Shown one piece after another: positions 17,848-26,921 of a stretch of 64,000 nt of DNA (position 1 is its first letter; every line of letters starts with the position of its first letter). A model generated the notes under the pieces. It made no database searches. It was not told where the DNA came from and was given only the letters and a program-made list of their open reading frames with translations. Origin of the DNA: Bombella intestini (lineage in GTDB: Bacteria; Pseudomonadota; Alphaproteobacteria; Acetobacterales; Acetobacteraceae); contig NZ_JATM01000005.1 of the NCBI RefSeq assembly GCF_002003665.1, forward strand, positions 118,108 to 182,107, written 5' to 3'. A program made the position numbers and the translations under genes.

Positions 17848-19182
17848 ATGACTTCCGTGCATCACAACACTGTATCATCCTCCGCCACATCCCCGCTCCG
17901 GCTGGGCATTGCCGGCCTCGGGACAGTGGGCACAGGGGTTATTCGGCTCATCCGCCAACATGACGGCCTGCTGCGCAACCGCACGGGCCGCCAGATTGAA
18001 GTCGTAGCTGTCAGTGCCCGCAACCGCACACGGGATCGTGGGATCGACCTTTCCGGCCTGCGCTGGCATGACGACCCTACCGCCCTGGCGAATGACCCGG
18101 ATGTGGACGTTGTGGTGGAATTGATGGGCGGCGCAGAAGGTGCTGCCCGTACACTGGTGACTGAAGCGCTGAAAGCAGGCAAGGCAGTCGTGACAGCCAA
18201 CAAGGCTCTAGTGGCCCGTCATGCTCAAGAGCTTGCCCATCTCAGCCATGAACATAAGGCCCCCTTGCTGTTTGAAGCCGCCGTGGCTGGGGGCATCCCT
18301 GCCATCAAGATGGTTCGGGAAGGTGTAGCTGCTGATGCCCTCACCCGTCTGGGCGGCATCCTCAACGGGACCAGCAACTTCATCCTCACAGAAATGGCCG
18401 AGACAGGCCGTGCCTTTGAGGACGTGCTCAAAGAAGCACAAGACAAAGGCTATGCCGAAGCGGACCCCTCCGCCGATATTGATGGATGGGACGCTGCCCA
18501 CAAACTCAGCATTCTGACGGCTATTGCCTTCCGCCCGATCGTGTTCGACAGTCTAGCCGTCAGTGGGATGCGCCGCATCACAACCGATGACATCCATCAG
18601 GCCCGCAAGCTGGGCTATGCCATCAAGATGCTGGGCGTAGCACGCCGCTTGCCAGAAGACCGTGTGGAAGCATGGGTACAGCCGTGCCTCATTCCAGCCC
18701 GCTCCGGTCTGGCGCAGGTCAATGGGGTCTATAATGCCCTGACGACCGAAGGCCCCTTCAGCGGTCCCATCACCATCTCCGGCCAAGGTGCTGGGGAAGG
18801 CCCCACGGCCGATGCTGTCATGGCTGATGTGATCGACCTTGCCCGTGGCCACGGTCTCCCCCTCTGGGGCCGGGTGGACGAGCAAGCCCCCATCCCCTGC
18901 GAACCAGTGGGCAATCTAGCCAGCCGCTTCTATCTTCGCATCACACTCACAAACAACGTGAATGCAGAAACAACCCTAGGCGAACTCCGTACCATCCTTG
19001 GCAATGAAGATATCGCCGTGGAGCAAGGGCACCACCACACATCACAGGGCGGGGCCACACAGATTATCCTGCTGACCAAGCCTGTTACACTAAACGACAT
19101 CGACCGTATCCTGCCTATCCTTGAGGAAATGCCTATTGTGCAGGGCACGCCGCTGGCTCTGAAAGTAGAAGACCTGCCATGA
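17848..19182 (+). CDS. hom: Homoserine dehydrogenase
   Basis: The enzyme reduces aspartate semialdehyde to homoserine for threonine and methionine. At 444 residues it has the NAD(P) glycine motif GLGTVGTG near residue 23, the catalytic region GYAEADPSADIDGWDAAHK and a C-terminal ACT domain (about residues 360-440) for feedback control by threonine. It is monofunctional, without a fused aspartokinase. Its stop overlaps the glpX start (ATGA). Confidence 0.97.
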   Translation: MTSVHHNTVSSSATSPLRLGIAGLGTVGTGVIRLIRQHDGLLRNRTGRQIEVVAVSARNRTRDRGIDLSGLRWHDDPTALANDPDVDVVVELMGGAEGAARTLVTEALKAGKAVVTANKALVARHAQELAHLSHEHKAPLLFEAAVAGGIPAIKMVREGVAADALTRLGGILNGTSNFILTEMAETGRAFEDVLKEAQDKGYAEADPSADIDGWDAAHKLSILTAIAFRPIVFDSLAVSGMRRITTDDIHQARKLGYAIKMLGVARRLPEDRVEAWVQPCLIPARSGLAQVNGVYNALTTEGPFSGPITISGQGAGEGPTADAVMADVIDLARGHGLPLWGRVDEQAPIPCEPVGNLASRFYLRITLTNNVNAETTLGELRTILGNEDIAVEQGHHHTSQGGATQIILLTKPVTLNDIDRILPILEEMPIVQGTPLALKVEDLP

Positions 19183-20183
19183 CAGCGAAACAGACCCAGC
19201 ATGTCCCCCATGAGTACCGTGTCACGGGCCGCAATCTGGGGCTGGACCTTGCCCGTGTGACTGAGGCTGCCGCCATCGCCTCTGCCCGCTGGACGGGCCG
19301 GGGCGACAAGAACGCCGCAGACGGTGCCGCCGTCGAAGCCATGCGCAAAGCCTTTGATACGGTGGCCATCAATGGCACCGTCACCATTGGCGAGGGGGAA
19401 ATGGATGAAGCCCCCATGCTCTATATTGGCGAAAAAGTAGGCTGCGGCGGGCCGGAGATGGATATCGCCGTAGACCCGCTGGAAGGCACCAACCTCTGCG
19501 CCCGCAGCCTGCCCAATGCCATCACAGTTGTGGCCTTGGCACAAAAAGGCTGTTTCCTCCACGCTCCTGACATCTACATGCAAAAGATTGCCGTAGGCCC
19601 CGGTTTACCGGAAGGTGTGGTGGATATTGATGCCTCCATAGGCCAGAATCTGGCCAGTCTCGCACAAGCCAAAAAATGTGACGTCAGCGACCTGACCCTC
19701 TGCGCACTAGAGAGGGAACGCCATAATGAACTTGTCGCCAAGGCACGGGAGGCCGGGGCCCGTGTCCGGTTGCTCAGCGATGGTGATGTAGCTGCTGTGA
19801 TTGCTACCTGCCTTCCCGGTAGTGGTGTCGACATTTATGCTGGGAGTGGCGGTGCCCCGGAAGGCGTACTGGCCGCTGCTGCCATACGCTGCATGAACGG
19901 GCAGATGCAAGGACGCCTTCTTTTTGAAAATGAAGAGCAGATTACCCGGACCCGCAGCATGATCCGCCCCGACCTCGACCCGACGCAGGCCCTCAGCCTG
20001 ACAGACATGGCCGCTGGGCCGGTCTTCTTCTGCGCCACCGGCGTAACCACAGGGGACCTACTGCGGGGGATTGAATATCCCTCCAGCAATTATATCCGCA
20101 CCCATTCCGTCATGATGCGCTCAGAGAGTGGTACCATCCGCTATATGGAGACCTATCACCTCCTCGACCCCCACGCCGCCTGA
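19179..20183 (+). CDS. glpX: Class II fructose-1,6-bisphosphatase GlpX
   Basis: GlpX hydrolyses fructose 1,6-bisphosphate for gluconeogenesis and sugar-phosphate balance. The 334 residues show the inositol-phosphatase-superfamily metal site (GTVTIGEGEMDEAP, VDPLEGTNLC) and the conserved GSGGAPEGVL and MIRPDLDP segments. It is translationally coupled to hom and followed 14 bp later by recJ. Confidence 0.96.
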   Translation: MTAKQTQHVPHEYRVTGRNLGLDLARVTEAAAIASARWTGRGDKNAADGAAVEAMRKAFDTVAINGTVTIGEGEMDEAPMLYIGEKVGCGGPEMDIAVDPLEGTNLCARSLPNAITVVALAQKGCFLHAPDIYMQKIAVGPGLPEGVVDIDASIGQNLASLAQAKKCDVSDLTLCALERERHNELVAKAREAGARVRLLSDGDVAAVIATCLPGSGVDIYAGSGGAPEGVLAAAAIRCMNGQMQGRLLFENEEQITRTRSMIRPDLDPTQALSLTDMAAGPVFFCATGVTTGDLLRGIEYPSSNYIRTHSVMMRSESGTIRYMETYHLLDPHAA

Positions 20184-20197
20184 TCTCGCCACATCCG

Positions 20198-22009
20198 ATG
20201 CATCCAGCCGTTCCCTCACAGCCGCTTCCTGCCCTTGTTCTGAATGTCCAACATAGTGCGGGGCTACGGCGATGGATCTGGCGGCATCCCATTTTGGCAG
20301 AAACAGATAACCGGCTCGCACTAGCCCTTGCCCAGAAGATGGACATATCCGAGCTAGCGGCCCGTATTCTGGCCGGGCGGGGTATTTCTGCCGAGACAGT
20401 AGAAACTTACCTTCAACCCCGGCTACGGGATGCCCTTCCTAATCCCTCCACACTGAAGGACATGGACGCTACGGCACTACGACTGGCGGCTGCCGTAAAG
20501 ACCGGCGAAACAGTTGGGATTCTCGGGGATTATGACGTGGACGGAGCCTGCGGTACGGCTCTGCTCAGCTCTACCCTCACCGCTCTGGGCTGCACAGTTC
20601 TCACCCATATTCCTGATCGCTTAGCGGAAGGGTATGGCCCCAATATCCCCGCTCTGGACGCTATGCTCAACAAGGGAGCCACTCTGCTTGTATGTGTCGA
20701 TTGCGGCACAGCAGCCATTGAGATTCTGGATCATTTTGAGGGGCGTGCGGACCGGATCGTTTTAGACCACCACAAGCCAGATGGTGTACGTCTACCTAAA
20801 GGGCTGGTCGTGAATCCCAACCGGCTGGACTGTGAGTCCGGTCTTGGGCATCTTTGTGCGACGGCTGTTGCATTTCTGACGGTCATAGCCTTGCAACGGA
20901 CCCTTCGCCAACAAGGCTGGTTCGACACACACCCCGCACCAGACCCTTTAGCCCTGCTCGACCTAACCGCTCTGGCTACCATTTGTGACGTCATGCCGCT
21001 ACGAGGCCTCAACCGCGCCCTTGTAGCGCAGGGGCTAAAGGTTATGAATCGTCGCCAGAGGATTGGTCTCGCAGCACTGGCTAATGTTGCTGGTGTCAAA
21101 GCCAACGCGAGTGCCATGAGCTGCGGCTTTGCCCTTGGGCCCCGCATCAATGCTGGAGGGCGCATTGCCAAGGCGGGACAAGGCTTACAACTCCTTCTTA
21201 GCCAGTCCGAGCACGAAGCGCAGGCCATTGCTGAGGAGCTGGATGCCGTTAACAAAAAACGTCAGACTGTGGAAAGCCATATTCTGGATACCGCCATGGA
21301 GCTAGCCCAGAAGCAGATGGACGCTGGCCATGCTGTCATTTTTCTACATGATAGCAACTGGCACTCTGGCGTGGTTGGCATTGTGGCCGGACGACTGAAG
21401 GAACGTTTCAATCGCCCCGCCCTAGTTGGTGCCTTGCAAGATGGTGTGGTGAAAGGTTCTGCCCGGTCTGTCACGGGGCTGGATATTGGGGCAGCCATCA
21501 TTCATGCCCACCAGTCTGGTCTATTACTGACAGGGGGCGGCCATGCCATGGCCGCTGGCTTCTCCGTAAAAGAAGAAAATTGCGCCGCCCTCCATGCCCA
21601 ACTAGATGAAGACCTCAAAGCAGCCCTAGAACTTCCCCCGCAAGATGATTTGCTGCTGGATGGCGTTATCACCGTCAAAGGCGCCACGCCGACATTGGCA
21701 AAGCAGATCGCCCTACTGGCTCCGTTCGGGCCGGGCAATGAAGAACCCCTATTGGCCATACGAGATGTTCGCTGCGTAAAGGCTGACCGAATTGGGCAGG
21801 ACGGTAATACATTACGGGTCATTCTACAGGATGCTGACGGCTATAGCCGGATCAAAGGGCTTGTCTTCCGTGTTGGAGACAAACATTTCACCGACCTGCT
21901 GGAAGATCGTAATCGCCCGCTGCTGCATGTAGCCGGACAGCTACGTCTTGAAACATGGCAAGAACGAGAAAATCTTACTTTCTTCATTTTTGATGCTGCA
22001 AGGGCTTGA
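20198..22009 (+). CDS. recJ: Single-stranded-DNA exonuclease RecJ
   Basis: RecJ is a 5'-3' exonuclease for recombination and mismatch repair. The DHH-family motifs are present: DYDVDG at residues 111-116, DCGTAAIE, LDHHKPD near 190 and GGGHAMAAG near 447 (DHHA1 domain), with an OB-fold-like C-terminus. At 603 residues it is standard length. It ends the alaC-hom-glpX-recJ run; tRNA-Glu follows 41 bp later. Confidence 0.96.
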   Translation: MHPAVPSQPLPALVLNVQHSAGLRRWIWRHPILAETDNRLALALAQKMDISELAARILAGRGISAETVETYLQPRLRDALPNPSTLKDMDATALRLAAAVKTGETVGILGDYDVDGACGTALLSSTLTALGCTVLTHIPDRLAEGYGPNIPALDAMLNKGATLLVCVDCGTAAIEILDHFEGRADRIVLDHHKPDGVRLPKGLVVNPNRLDCESGLGHLCATAVAFLTVIALQRTLRQQGWFDTHPAPDPLALLDLTALATICDVMPLRGLNRALVAQGLKVMNRRQRIGLAALANVAGVKANASAMSCGFALGPRINAGGRIAKAGQGLQLLLSQSEHEAQAIAEELDAVNKKRQTVESHILDTAMELAQKQMDAGHAVIFLHDSNWHSGVVGIVAGRLKERFNRPALVGALQDGVVKGSARSVTGLDIGAAIIHAHQSGLLLTGGGHAMAAGFSVKEENCAALHAQLDEDLKAALELPPQDDLLLDGVITVKGATPTLAKQIALLAPFGPGNEEPLLAIRDVRCVKADRIGQDGNTLRVILQDADGYSRIKGLVFRVGDKHFTDLLEDRNRPLLHVAGQLRLETWQERENLTFFIFDAARA

Positions 22010-22050
22010 CCTTTTCCCCTTTCCTGCCTATTAACCCCCTCACGCCTTTA

Positions 22051-22126
22051 GTCCCGTTCGTCTAGAGGCCTAGGACACCGCCCTTTCACGGCGGCAACAC
22101 GGGTTCGAATCCCGTACGGGACGCCA
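22051..22126 (+). tRNA. tRNA-Glu (TTC)
   Basis: This is a 76-nt cloverleaf with encoded CCA. The acceptor GTCCCGT pairs with ACGGGAC, the anticodon stem CCGCC/GGCGG frames anticodon TTC, and the T-arm is GGGTTCGAATCCC. It stands alone between recJ and the pigment cluster. Confidence 0.97.
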
Positions 22127-22209
22127 GATCATATTCTGTGGCTATTCATAAACTACCCCTCCTAAATTGCTTATTGGATTACCGTTTCACTTAGGTGAAA
22201 GTCTGAAGC

Positions 22210-22225
22210 TGTCTATTTTTAGACA
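22210..22225. terminator. Small hairpin between tRNA-Glu and the chorismatase gene
   Basis: TGTCTA-TTTT-TAGACA forms a perfect 6-bp stem, and another hairpin (TTTCAC/GTGAAA) lies just before it at about 22185-22202. Convergent transcripts meet here, so a bidirectional end is plausible, but there is no clear T-tract. Confidence 0.4.
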
Positions 22226-22270
22226 AGGCAACAGAGGTAAGTAGAATTTTATCCACTCCCCCAATAACCA

Positions 22271-23266
22271 TTATCCCACAAACACCCCTTCAACCTCCAA
22301 AAGCAACTCCGCCCGGCAGATGTCAGCGATGAAAAGCGGAGCCTGATCTGGTGGGCAAGGGAAGGCCTGCGCAATGGCCGTTCGTACTGTCGAAGCATCT
22401 TCGGCATGGCGGACATAAAGCTTCATGCTCTCAAAACGGCCATTGCCAAGACGGGAAAAGCGTTTTCCAGCGGCATCAAGCAAGGAATTGATTGTCTCAA
22501 TTGTAACAGAAAGCTGTTCTTCTACAGTCTGCCCGATAGATTCGTGTCCCCGAATGCTTGCCGTACCAGAAAGATACAAAACCGTCCGCTCTGCTCCCTC
22601 CATCACAGTTGCACGGGCAAAAGATGGTGAACGCCGCCCATAACGGGGCGGATAATGATAAGCGGGAAGCTGGCTGGGGTTCTCCAGATTCACGCCGCTC
22701 ACCTGCCGGTGGGCAATCAGAAATACGGCTACACCGCCCGAGGAAAGGCCGATACCTGTCGCCGCAGGCAGCTCATCAAGACCAACATTCATGGCCTCAA
22801 AAGCTTGAGAACGGCCACTACAGAAGTCTCGGTAACGCTCTTCTCCCCGGACATTATCCCGATTAATAGCCCCCAAGTAATTCCACATCCGATATATATG
22901 GCCAAACCCTTTAGTGCGCGCCAAAGTAATCAGACGTTCGTAATGGGACTGCACTGCATCACATAACTCCGGCTGGTCCTGTACCCAGAAGGCCGCAAAG
23001 AACAGATCACCTTCACTGCTCCAACCAATGCCGCCTTCTATCCCAGCCCGCCGCTCTCCTGAGGCGTTTCCCCTCAAGGGCATCTCCGACAAAGAGGCTG
23101 GGCACCAATGCTCGTATACTGCAGGCATAGGGCCGGGCAATGTCATGCAAACACGGCCATTCCTTACCTCCAGATCAGCCCTGGAACCCCCATAGCACAG
23201 AGTGGCCAGAGAAGACGTCTCCGCCTTCTCCTGTCCGAAATGATAGACGGGCAACAATACCATCAT
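22271..23266 (-). CDS. xanB2: Chorismatase, XanB2/FkbO/Hyg5 family
   Basis: Chorismatases hydrolyse chorismate; XanB2 of Xanthomonas yields 3- and 4-hydroxybenzoate, the former starting xanthomonadin. The 331 residues resemble this family: a central MWNYLGAINRDN segment, ERYRDFCSGRSQAF, LPAATGIG, and a C-terminal YjgF/RidA-like half (GTASIRGHE, VEEQLSVTIETINSLL). It is on the opposite strand to the pigment operon, separated from it by a membrane-protein gene. It could also supply 4-hydroxybenzoate for ubiquinone. I cannot decide the product (3-hydroxybenzoate, 4-hydroxybenzoate or a dihydroxy acid) from sequence. Two tandem ATGs (23266, 23263) are equally usable. Confidence 0.82.
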   Translation of the reverse strand: MMVLLPVYHFGQEKAETSSLATLCYGGSRADLEVRNGRVCMTLPGPMPAVYEHWCPASLSEMPLRGNASGERRAGIEGGIGWSSEGDLFFAAFWVQDQPELCDAVQSHYERLITLARTKGFGHIYRMWNYLGAINRDNVRGEERYRDFCSGRSQAFEAMNVGLDELPAATGIGLSSGGVAVFLIAHRQVSGVNLENPSQLPAYHYPPRYGRRSPSFARATVMEGAERTVLYLSGTASIRGHESIGQTVEEQLSVTIETINSLLDAAGKRFSRLGNGRFESMKLYVRHAEDASTVRTAIAQAFPCPPDQAPLFIADICRAELLLEVEGVFVG

Positions 23267-23391
23267 GCTTCATGCCACTCCCTGAAAACGATCCACGACT
23301 GACCTGTTACACAGACCATCTCAGCAGTCTGCTTCTTATGCGAAAGCCTTGCCGAATGACAAACTCTAATACCGACAAGAAAAGGCCCGCC

Positions 23392-24060
23392 TTACTTTAA
23401 ATCTTTCCTCATGAATACTGCACGGCCTGCCATGAAATTTTGTTTCAAAGTAGAATGATCATAATTCCGGATGACAAGACGCCGTACTACCATTTCCACA
23501 GCAAAACAAACAAAGGTAGCCAGAACAGTTCCGCCCTCAAGCGGCAGACGCCACAAATTTCCCCGCATTGCACACAGCCATAATATAAGCGGAGCCAAAA
23601 GGGCGAGAATGAAGAACAGGCACCATGCCCATGTCAGCCTCACCGTATAACGCTGCACATCTGGTCGCAGGGGAGAGCCATGCACGGCCTCGGCTAGACA
23701 TGTCACCAACGGGACCCGCCCCTGCCTGAGAGAACGCGCAAAAACTCTCAGCATCCCCAACAACATCAGCTCATAAATGGCAATCTGATCATACAGCCGG
23801 AAACAGGCTGGGAAATACCACCCTAATACCCCCATAACCGGTACCAACAATAACCCTGCCAAAGACCTACCAGAGAGCAGGCCCACTAGCTGCATCATGA
23901 CCCCAAGGCTGATGCAACCAGCAAATACGCCCCAACTAGACGGCACCAGACCAACCAGCCCTATCCCCCCAAATAGTAGAGCAAACCGCCACAATCGCCC
24001 GACCTGCCCCTTGCTGGATAGTAAACCCGCTGCTAAATTGTGATAGACCTTACCTATCAT
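23392..24060 (-). CDS. COG4648-like membrane protein of aryl polyene clusters
   Basis: This integral membrane protein of about 222 residues has five or so hydrophobic segments. It resembles COG4648 proteins found in aryl polyene clusters, especially the central LLLGMLRVFARSLRQGRVPLV, RYTVRLTWAWCLFF and FAVEMVVRRLVIRNY segments. Its biochemical role is unknown; localisation in the inner membrane fits assembly or transfer of the pigment. Its 5' end abuts or overlaps the 5' end of the divergent acyl carrier protein gene, so each promoter must lie inside the other gene. An in-frame TTG at 24063 is an alternative start. Confidence 0.75.
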   Translation of the reverse strand: MIGKVYHNLAAGLLSSKGQVGRLWRFALLFGGIGLVGLVPSSWGVFAGCISLGVMMQLVGLLSGRSLAGLLLVPVMGVLGWYFPACFRLYDQIAIYELMLLGMLRVFARSLRQGRVPLVTCLAEAVHGSPLRPDVQRYTVRLTWAWCLFFILALLAPLILWLCAMRGNLWRLPLEGGTVLATFVCFAVEMVVRRLVIRNYDHSTLKQNFMAGRAVFMRKDLK

Positions 24061-24078
24061 CAATGGATTAACCTCTTA

Positions 24079-24363
24079 GTGACGACAGTTCCCTCTTCTC
24101 ACGATCAGACAGCTCTGGAACGTGAATTGGCTGCCCATTTAACAGAGGCCGTCCAGCTGGATATGGATCCTCTCGATATTGATCCCAACATGCCCCTCTT
24201 TGGGGAAGGACTGGGGCTGGATTCCATCGATGTGCTAGAAATAGCCCTCATGGTCAACACGCAATACGGGATCAAGCTGGAATCGCACGATGATAATAAC
24301 CGCGAGATATTCCACTCCCTCCGCTCGCTCGCACATTATATCAGTACACACCGTCCGGGCTGA
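24079..24363 (+). CDS. Acyl carrier protein of the polyene pathway
   Basis: A 94-residue acidic carrier protein with the phosphopantetheine site GLGLDSIDVLE (Ser at residue 49 from GTG 24079). It would carry the hydroxybenzoyl starter and growing polyene. The frame is open to another GTG at 24040, which would overlap the divergent membrane-protein gene. I prefer 24079 for typical length, though neither start has a clear ribosome site. Its stop overlaps the ligase start by one base. It is the only carrier protein here, while some aryl polyene clusters encode two. Confidence 0.88.
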   Translation: MTTVPSSHDQTALERELAAHLTEAVQLDMDPLDIDPNMPLFGEGLGLDSIDVLEIALMVNTQYGIKLESHDDNNREIFHSLRSLAHYISTHRPG

Positions 24364-26006
24364 TGCCTGCCCCACCTGACCTCTCTCTCATCACCGCACC
24401 AGAGCGTCCTGTCTTCCATACGACCACAGGCCCCCTGTACGGCACACAGCTGCTCTCCCTCGCTTGGGCACTAGCGGAACAACTACCAGCTCGCCCGGTC
24501 ATCAACCTTCATACTAATCCGCTACAGTTCACTCTCGTCTTTCTTGCGACCCTCATGAAGGGGCAATATTGCCTGCTCTCCAGCAATCATGCCCTCTCCC
24601 AGCTTGTCGCCCTTCAGAAAGACCATGACGCCCTCTGTACAGGCCCTTCCCTGCCTGCCCCCCTAACCGGTTTTTCTCTCCCGCCACTCTCCGATCTCAC
24701 ATCACCCCGTCAGGACAATATCCGCCTGCCTACCACCTACGAAGCGGCCCATGTCTTCACATCCGGGAGCACGGGGCAGGCCCGAGTTCACAAGAAATGC
24801 TGGGGAGAGCTGGTAGCACGCAGCCATGCTGCCCTCCCGCTACTCGCCCCCTCATATCCAAAAGACACAACTCTGCTGGGAACAGTGCCACCCTATCACA
24901 TGTATGGCTTTGAGACGCTGATCCTGCAAAGCCTGCACACCCCCACGGCCACGGCCAGCGGCCCCAGCTTTTTTCCCGGCGATGTAGAGAAACTACTGGG
25001 CAGCACACCGGGCCACCACACCCTTATCACCACCCCTGTCCATCTACGATCCCTCACGACAGCAAAGGCCCTATTACCGGGACTACAACGCATCATCTCC
25101 GCCTCCGCCCCACTGCCCCGAGAGCTGGCACTGGAAGCAGAAGACCGTTTTCATGCCCCTGTCATGGAGATTTACGGCTCAACAGAAACCGGGTCCGTTG
25201 CTAGTCGCCGGACAATCAGCTCCGATCCATGGCAGCTCTATGATGGCATCACCCTAACGGACATACCGGATGACGGGCAGGGCCAAACCCATATCTGCCA
25301 CGCCCCCCATGCCACATCTTATCCGTTAAACGATATCATCACCATGGAAGGCCCACGCCATTTCCATCTGATAGACCGCAAGGGTGACCTACTGAAAATA
25401 GCCGGTAAGCGAACATCCTATGGGGCTCTCAACAAGGCCCTGCTTCAGACTAAAGGGATCATTGATGGCTGTTTTGCTCCCCTTTTCAGCGAGGAAGAGC
25501 TAAAAGAAGTAAAAGCAGAGCCGACACGTCTACAGGCCTTTATTGTCACCGGAGCAGATGAGACCACCACCATCATGAGAGCTCTCCGCCAGCATATTGA
25601 TCCGACCTTCATGCCACGGCGGCTTGTCCGCCTGCCTAGCCTACCCCGCAATCCTGTGGGCAAACTGACACGCCAGGCACTGGAAACGCTCGTCCGGGAC
25701 TATGCGGAAAAACGCTCCCATCCACCTTTCTCTATTCCAGCCGACCACCCAGCCCTACCCGGCCATTTCCCCGGAAATCCCACCGTTCCGGGCATCGTCC
25801 TTCTGGAACGCATCTTCGCCCTGCTGGATGTGCCTGTTCGTACCATCAGCAGCGTAAAGTTCCTCTCCATCGTCAGACCTGATGAACCCCTCCAGCTACT
25901 CTCCAGTGCGCTGGGTGGCGGACAGATACGCTTTAGCCTCCATCATCTTTCCGGCCCTCTGGAAGGAACCGTCATTCTCCGGGGGCAGATCGGAAGTCCA
26001 TCCTGA
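24363..26006 (+). CDS. Aryl-ACP ligase fused to hotdog dehydratase
   Basis: Residues 1-450 or so are an ANL-superfamily adenylating ligase: FTSGSTGQ at 132-139, YGSTETG at 271-277, the hinge DRKGDLLKIAGKR near 338-350 and catalytic K434 (NPVGKLTR). It should adenylate hydroxybenzoate and load it onto the neighbouring carrier protein. Residues 455-547 form a hotdog domain with HPALPGHFPGNPTVPG at 462-477, as in ApeI/FabZ-type 3-hydroxyacyl-ACP dehydratases, so one chain combines loading with a dehydration step. Separate ligase and dehydratase genes are the usual state in E. coli-type clusters. The 547 residues and overlapping ends argue against a sequencing-error fusion. Confidence 0.87.
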   Translation: MPAPPDLSLITAPERPVFHTTTGPLYGTQLLSLAWALAEQLPARPVINLHTNPLQFTLVFLATLMKGQYCLLSSNHALSQLVALQKDHDALCTGPSLPAPLTGFSLPPLSDLTSPRQDNIRLPTTYEAAHVFTSGSTGQARVHKKCWGELVARSHAALPLLAPSYPKDTTLLGTVPPYHMYGFETLILQSLHTPTATASGPSFFPGDVEKLLGSTPGHHTLITTPVHLRSLTTAKALLPGLQRIISASAPLPRELALEAEDRFHAPVMEIYGSTETGSVASRRTISSDPWQLYDGITLTDIPDDGQGQTHICHAPHATSYPLNDIITMEGPRHFHLIDRKGDLLKIAGKRTSYGALNKALLQTKGIIDGCFAPLFSEEELKEVKAEPTRLQAFIVTGADETTTIMRALRQHIDPTFMPRRLVRLPSLPRNPVGKLTRQALETLVRDYAEKRSHPPFSIPADHPALPGHFPGNPTVPGIVLLERIFALLDVPVRTISSVKFLSIVRPDEPLQLLSSALGGGQIRFSLHHLSGPLEGTVILRGQIGSPS

Positions 26007-26917
26007 TGCGGCGCAATACATGGCTCCGCCCAGAAAAAGGCAACAGCCTGAGTATCCGGCTCCTGATATGGGTTGCCCTAACTCTGGGCTACCGCTTCAC
26101 CGCCCTTCTGCGCTGGCCGGCAACACTCTATTACGCCGCCGCCTATCCCACGGTCCGGCGTGCCTCATGGCACTATCTGTCCCATCTGCACCGGGCCGGA
26201 AAGCTGCACTCCCCCCGCTGGACCATGGTGCTGGCCCATATCCATGCCTACAGCACCAATATTCTGGACCGCATCTATCTGCTCAGCGGACGTTTCCCGC
26301 CACAGAACATCCACATCACCGGGCAGGACCTCCTGCATGAGGCACTCCAGCAAAAAACGGGCTGCATCATCATGGGGGCTCATATCGGATCGTTCGATGC
26401 CCTGCGCCAGTTCGGCCTAAATGCCTCTGTACGGTTCCGCATGCTGATGTATCGCCGTTTCATCGGGGCGGCATCCCGCTTCATCGAAGCCCTAGCACCG
26501 GGGTTCCATGAAGACATCATAGAGCTGGGCGAACCCCACAGTATGCTGACAGCCCTCAAAGCACTACGAAATGGGGAATTCATCGGCATTCTAGCTGACA
26601 GAGCCCATGATGATGGCCGGTCCATTCCCATCAATTTCCTAGGGCAGGATGCCCCCATCCCGGCAGGTCCGTTCCATCTAGCCCAACTGACGGGAGCACC
26701 GGTTATTCTCGTCTCGGCGATACGACAGAAAAATGGCACCTACCATATTGCCTGCAAACGTCTGGCTGATACCCTTCCCTCGGAAACAAAAGCAGCATCC
26801 ACACAAACAACGCTCGTACCATACATGCAGGCCTATGCCCGCTGGATGGAAACACTGTGTCAGGATCATCCTTATGCGTGGTTCAATTTCTTTGATTTCT
26901 GGGAAGAAGGCCTCTGA
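26006..26917 (+). CDS. LpxL/HtrB-like acyltransferase
   Basis: The 303-residue protein has an N-terminal hydrophobic helix and the acyltransferase signature H126-I-G-S-F-D131 (HxxxxD), followed by LADRAHDDGRSIPINFLG. It is of the lipid A acyltransferase type, which moves acyl groups from acyl-ACP to a lipid or sugar acceptor at the inner membrane. In this operon it would attach the aryl polyene to a lipid carrier or acylate it; the acceptor is unknown. It starts one base inside the ligase stop, and the LolA-like gene begins 4 bp after its own stop. Confidence 0.85.
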   Translation: MRRNTWLRPEKGNSLSIRLLIWVALTLGYRFTALLRWPATLYYAAAYPTVRRASWHYLSHLHRAGKLHSPRWTMVLAHIHAYSTNILDRIYLLSGRFPPQNIHITGQDLLHEALQQKTGCIIMGAHIGSFDALRQFGLNASVRFRMLMYRRFIGAASRFIEALAPGFHEDIIELGEPHSMLTALKALRNGEFIGILADRAHDDGRSIPINFLGQDAPIPAGPFHLAQLTGAPVILVSAIRQKNGTYHIACKRLADTLPSETKAASTQTTLVPYMQAYARWMETLCQDHPYAWFNFFDFWEEGL

Positions 26918-26921
26918 TCTC

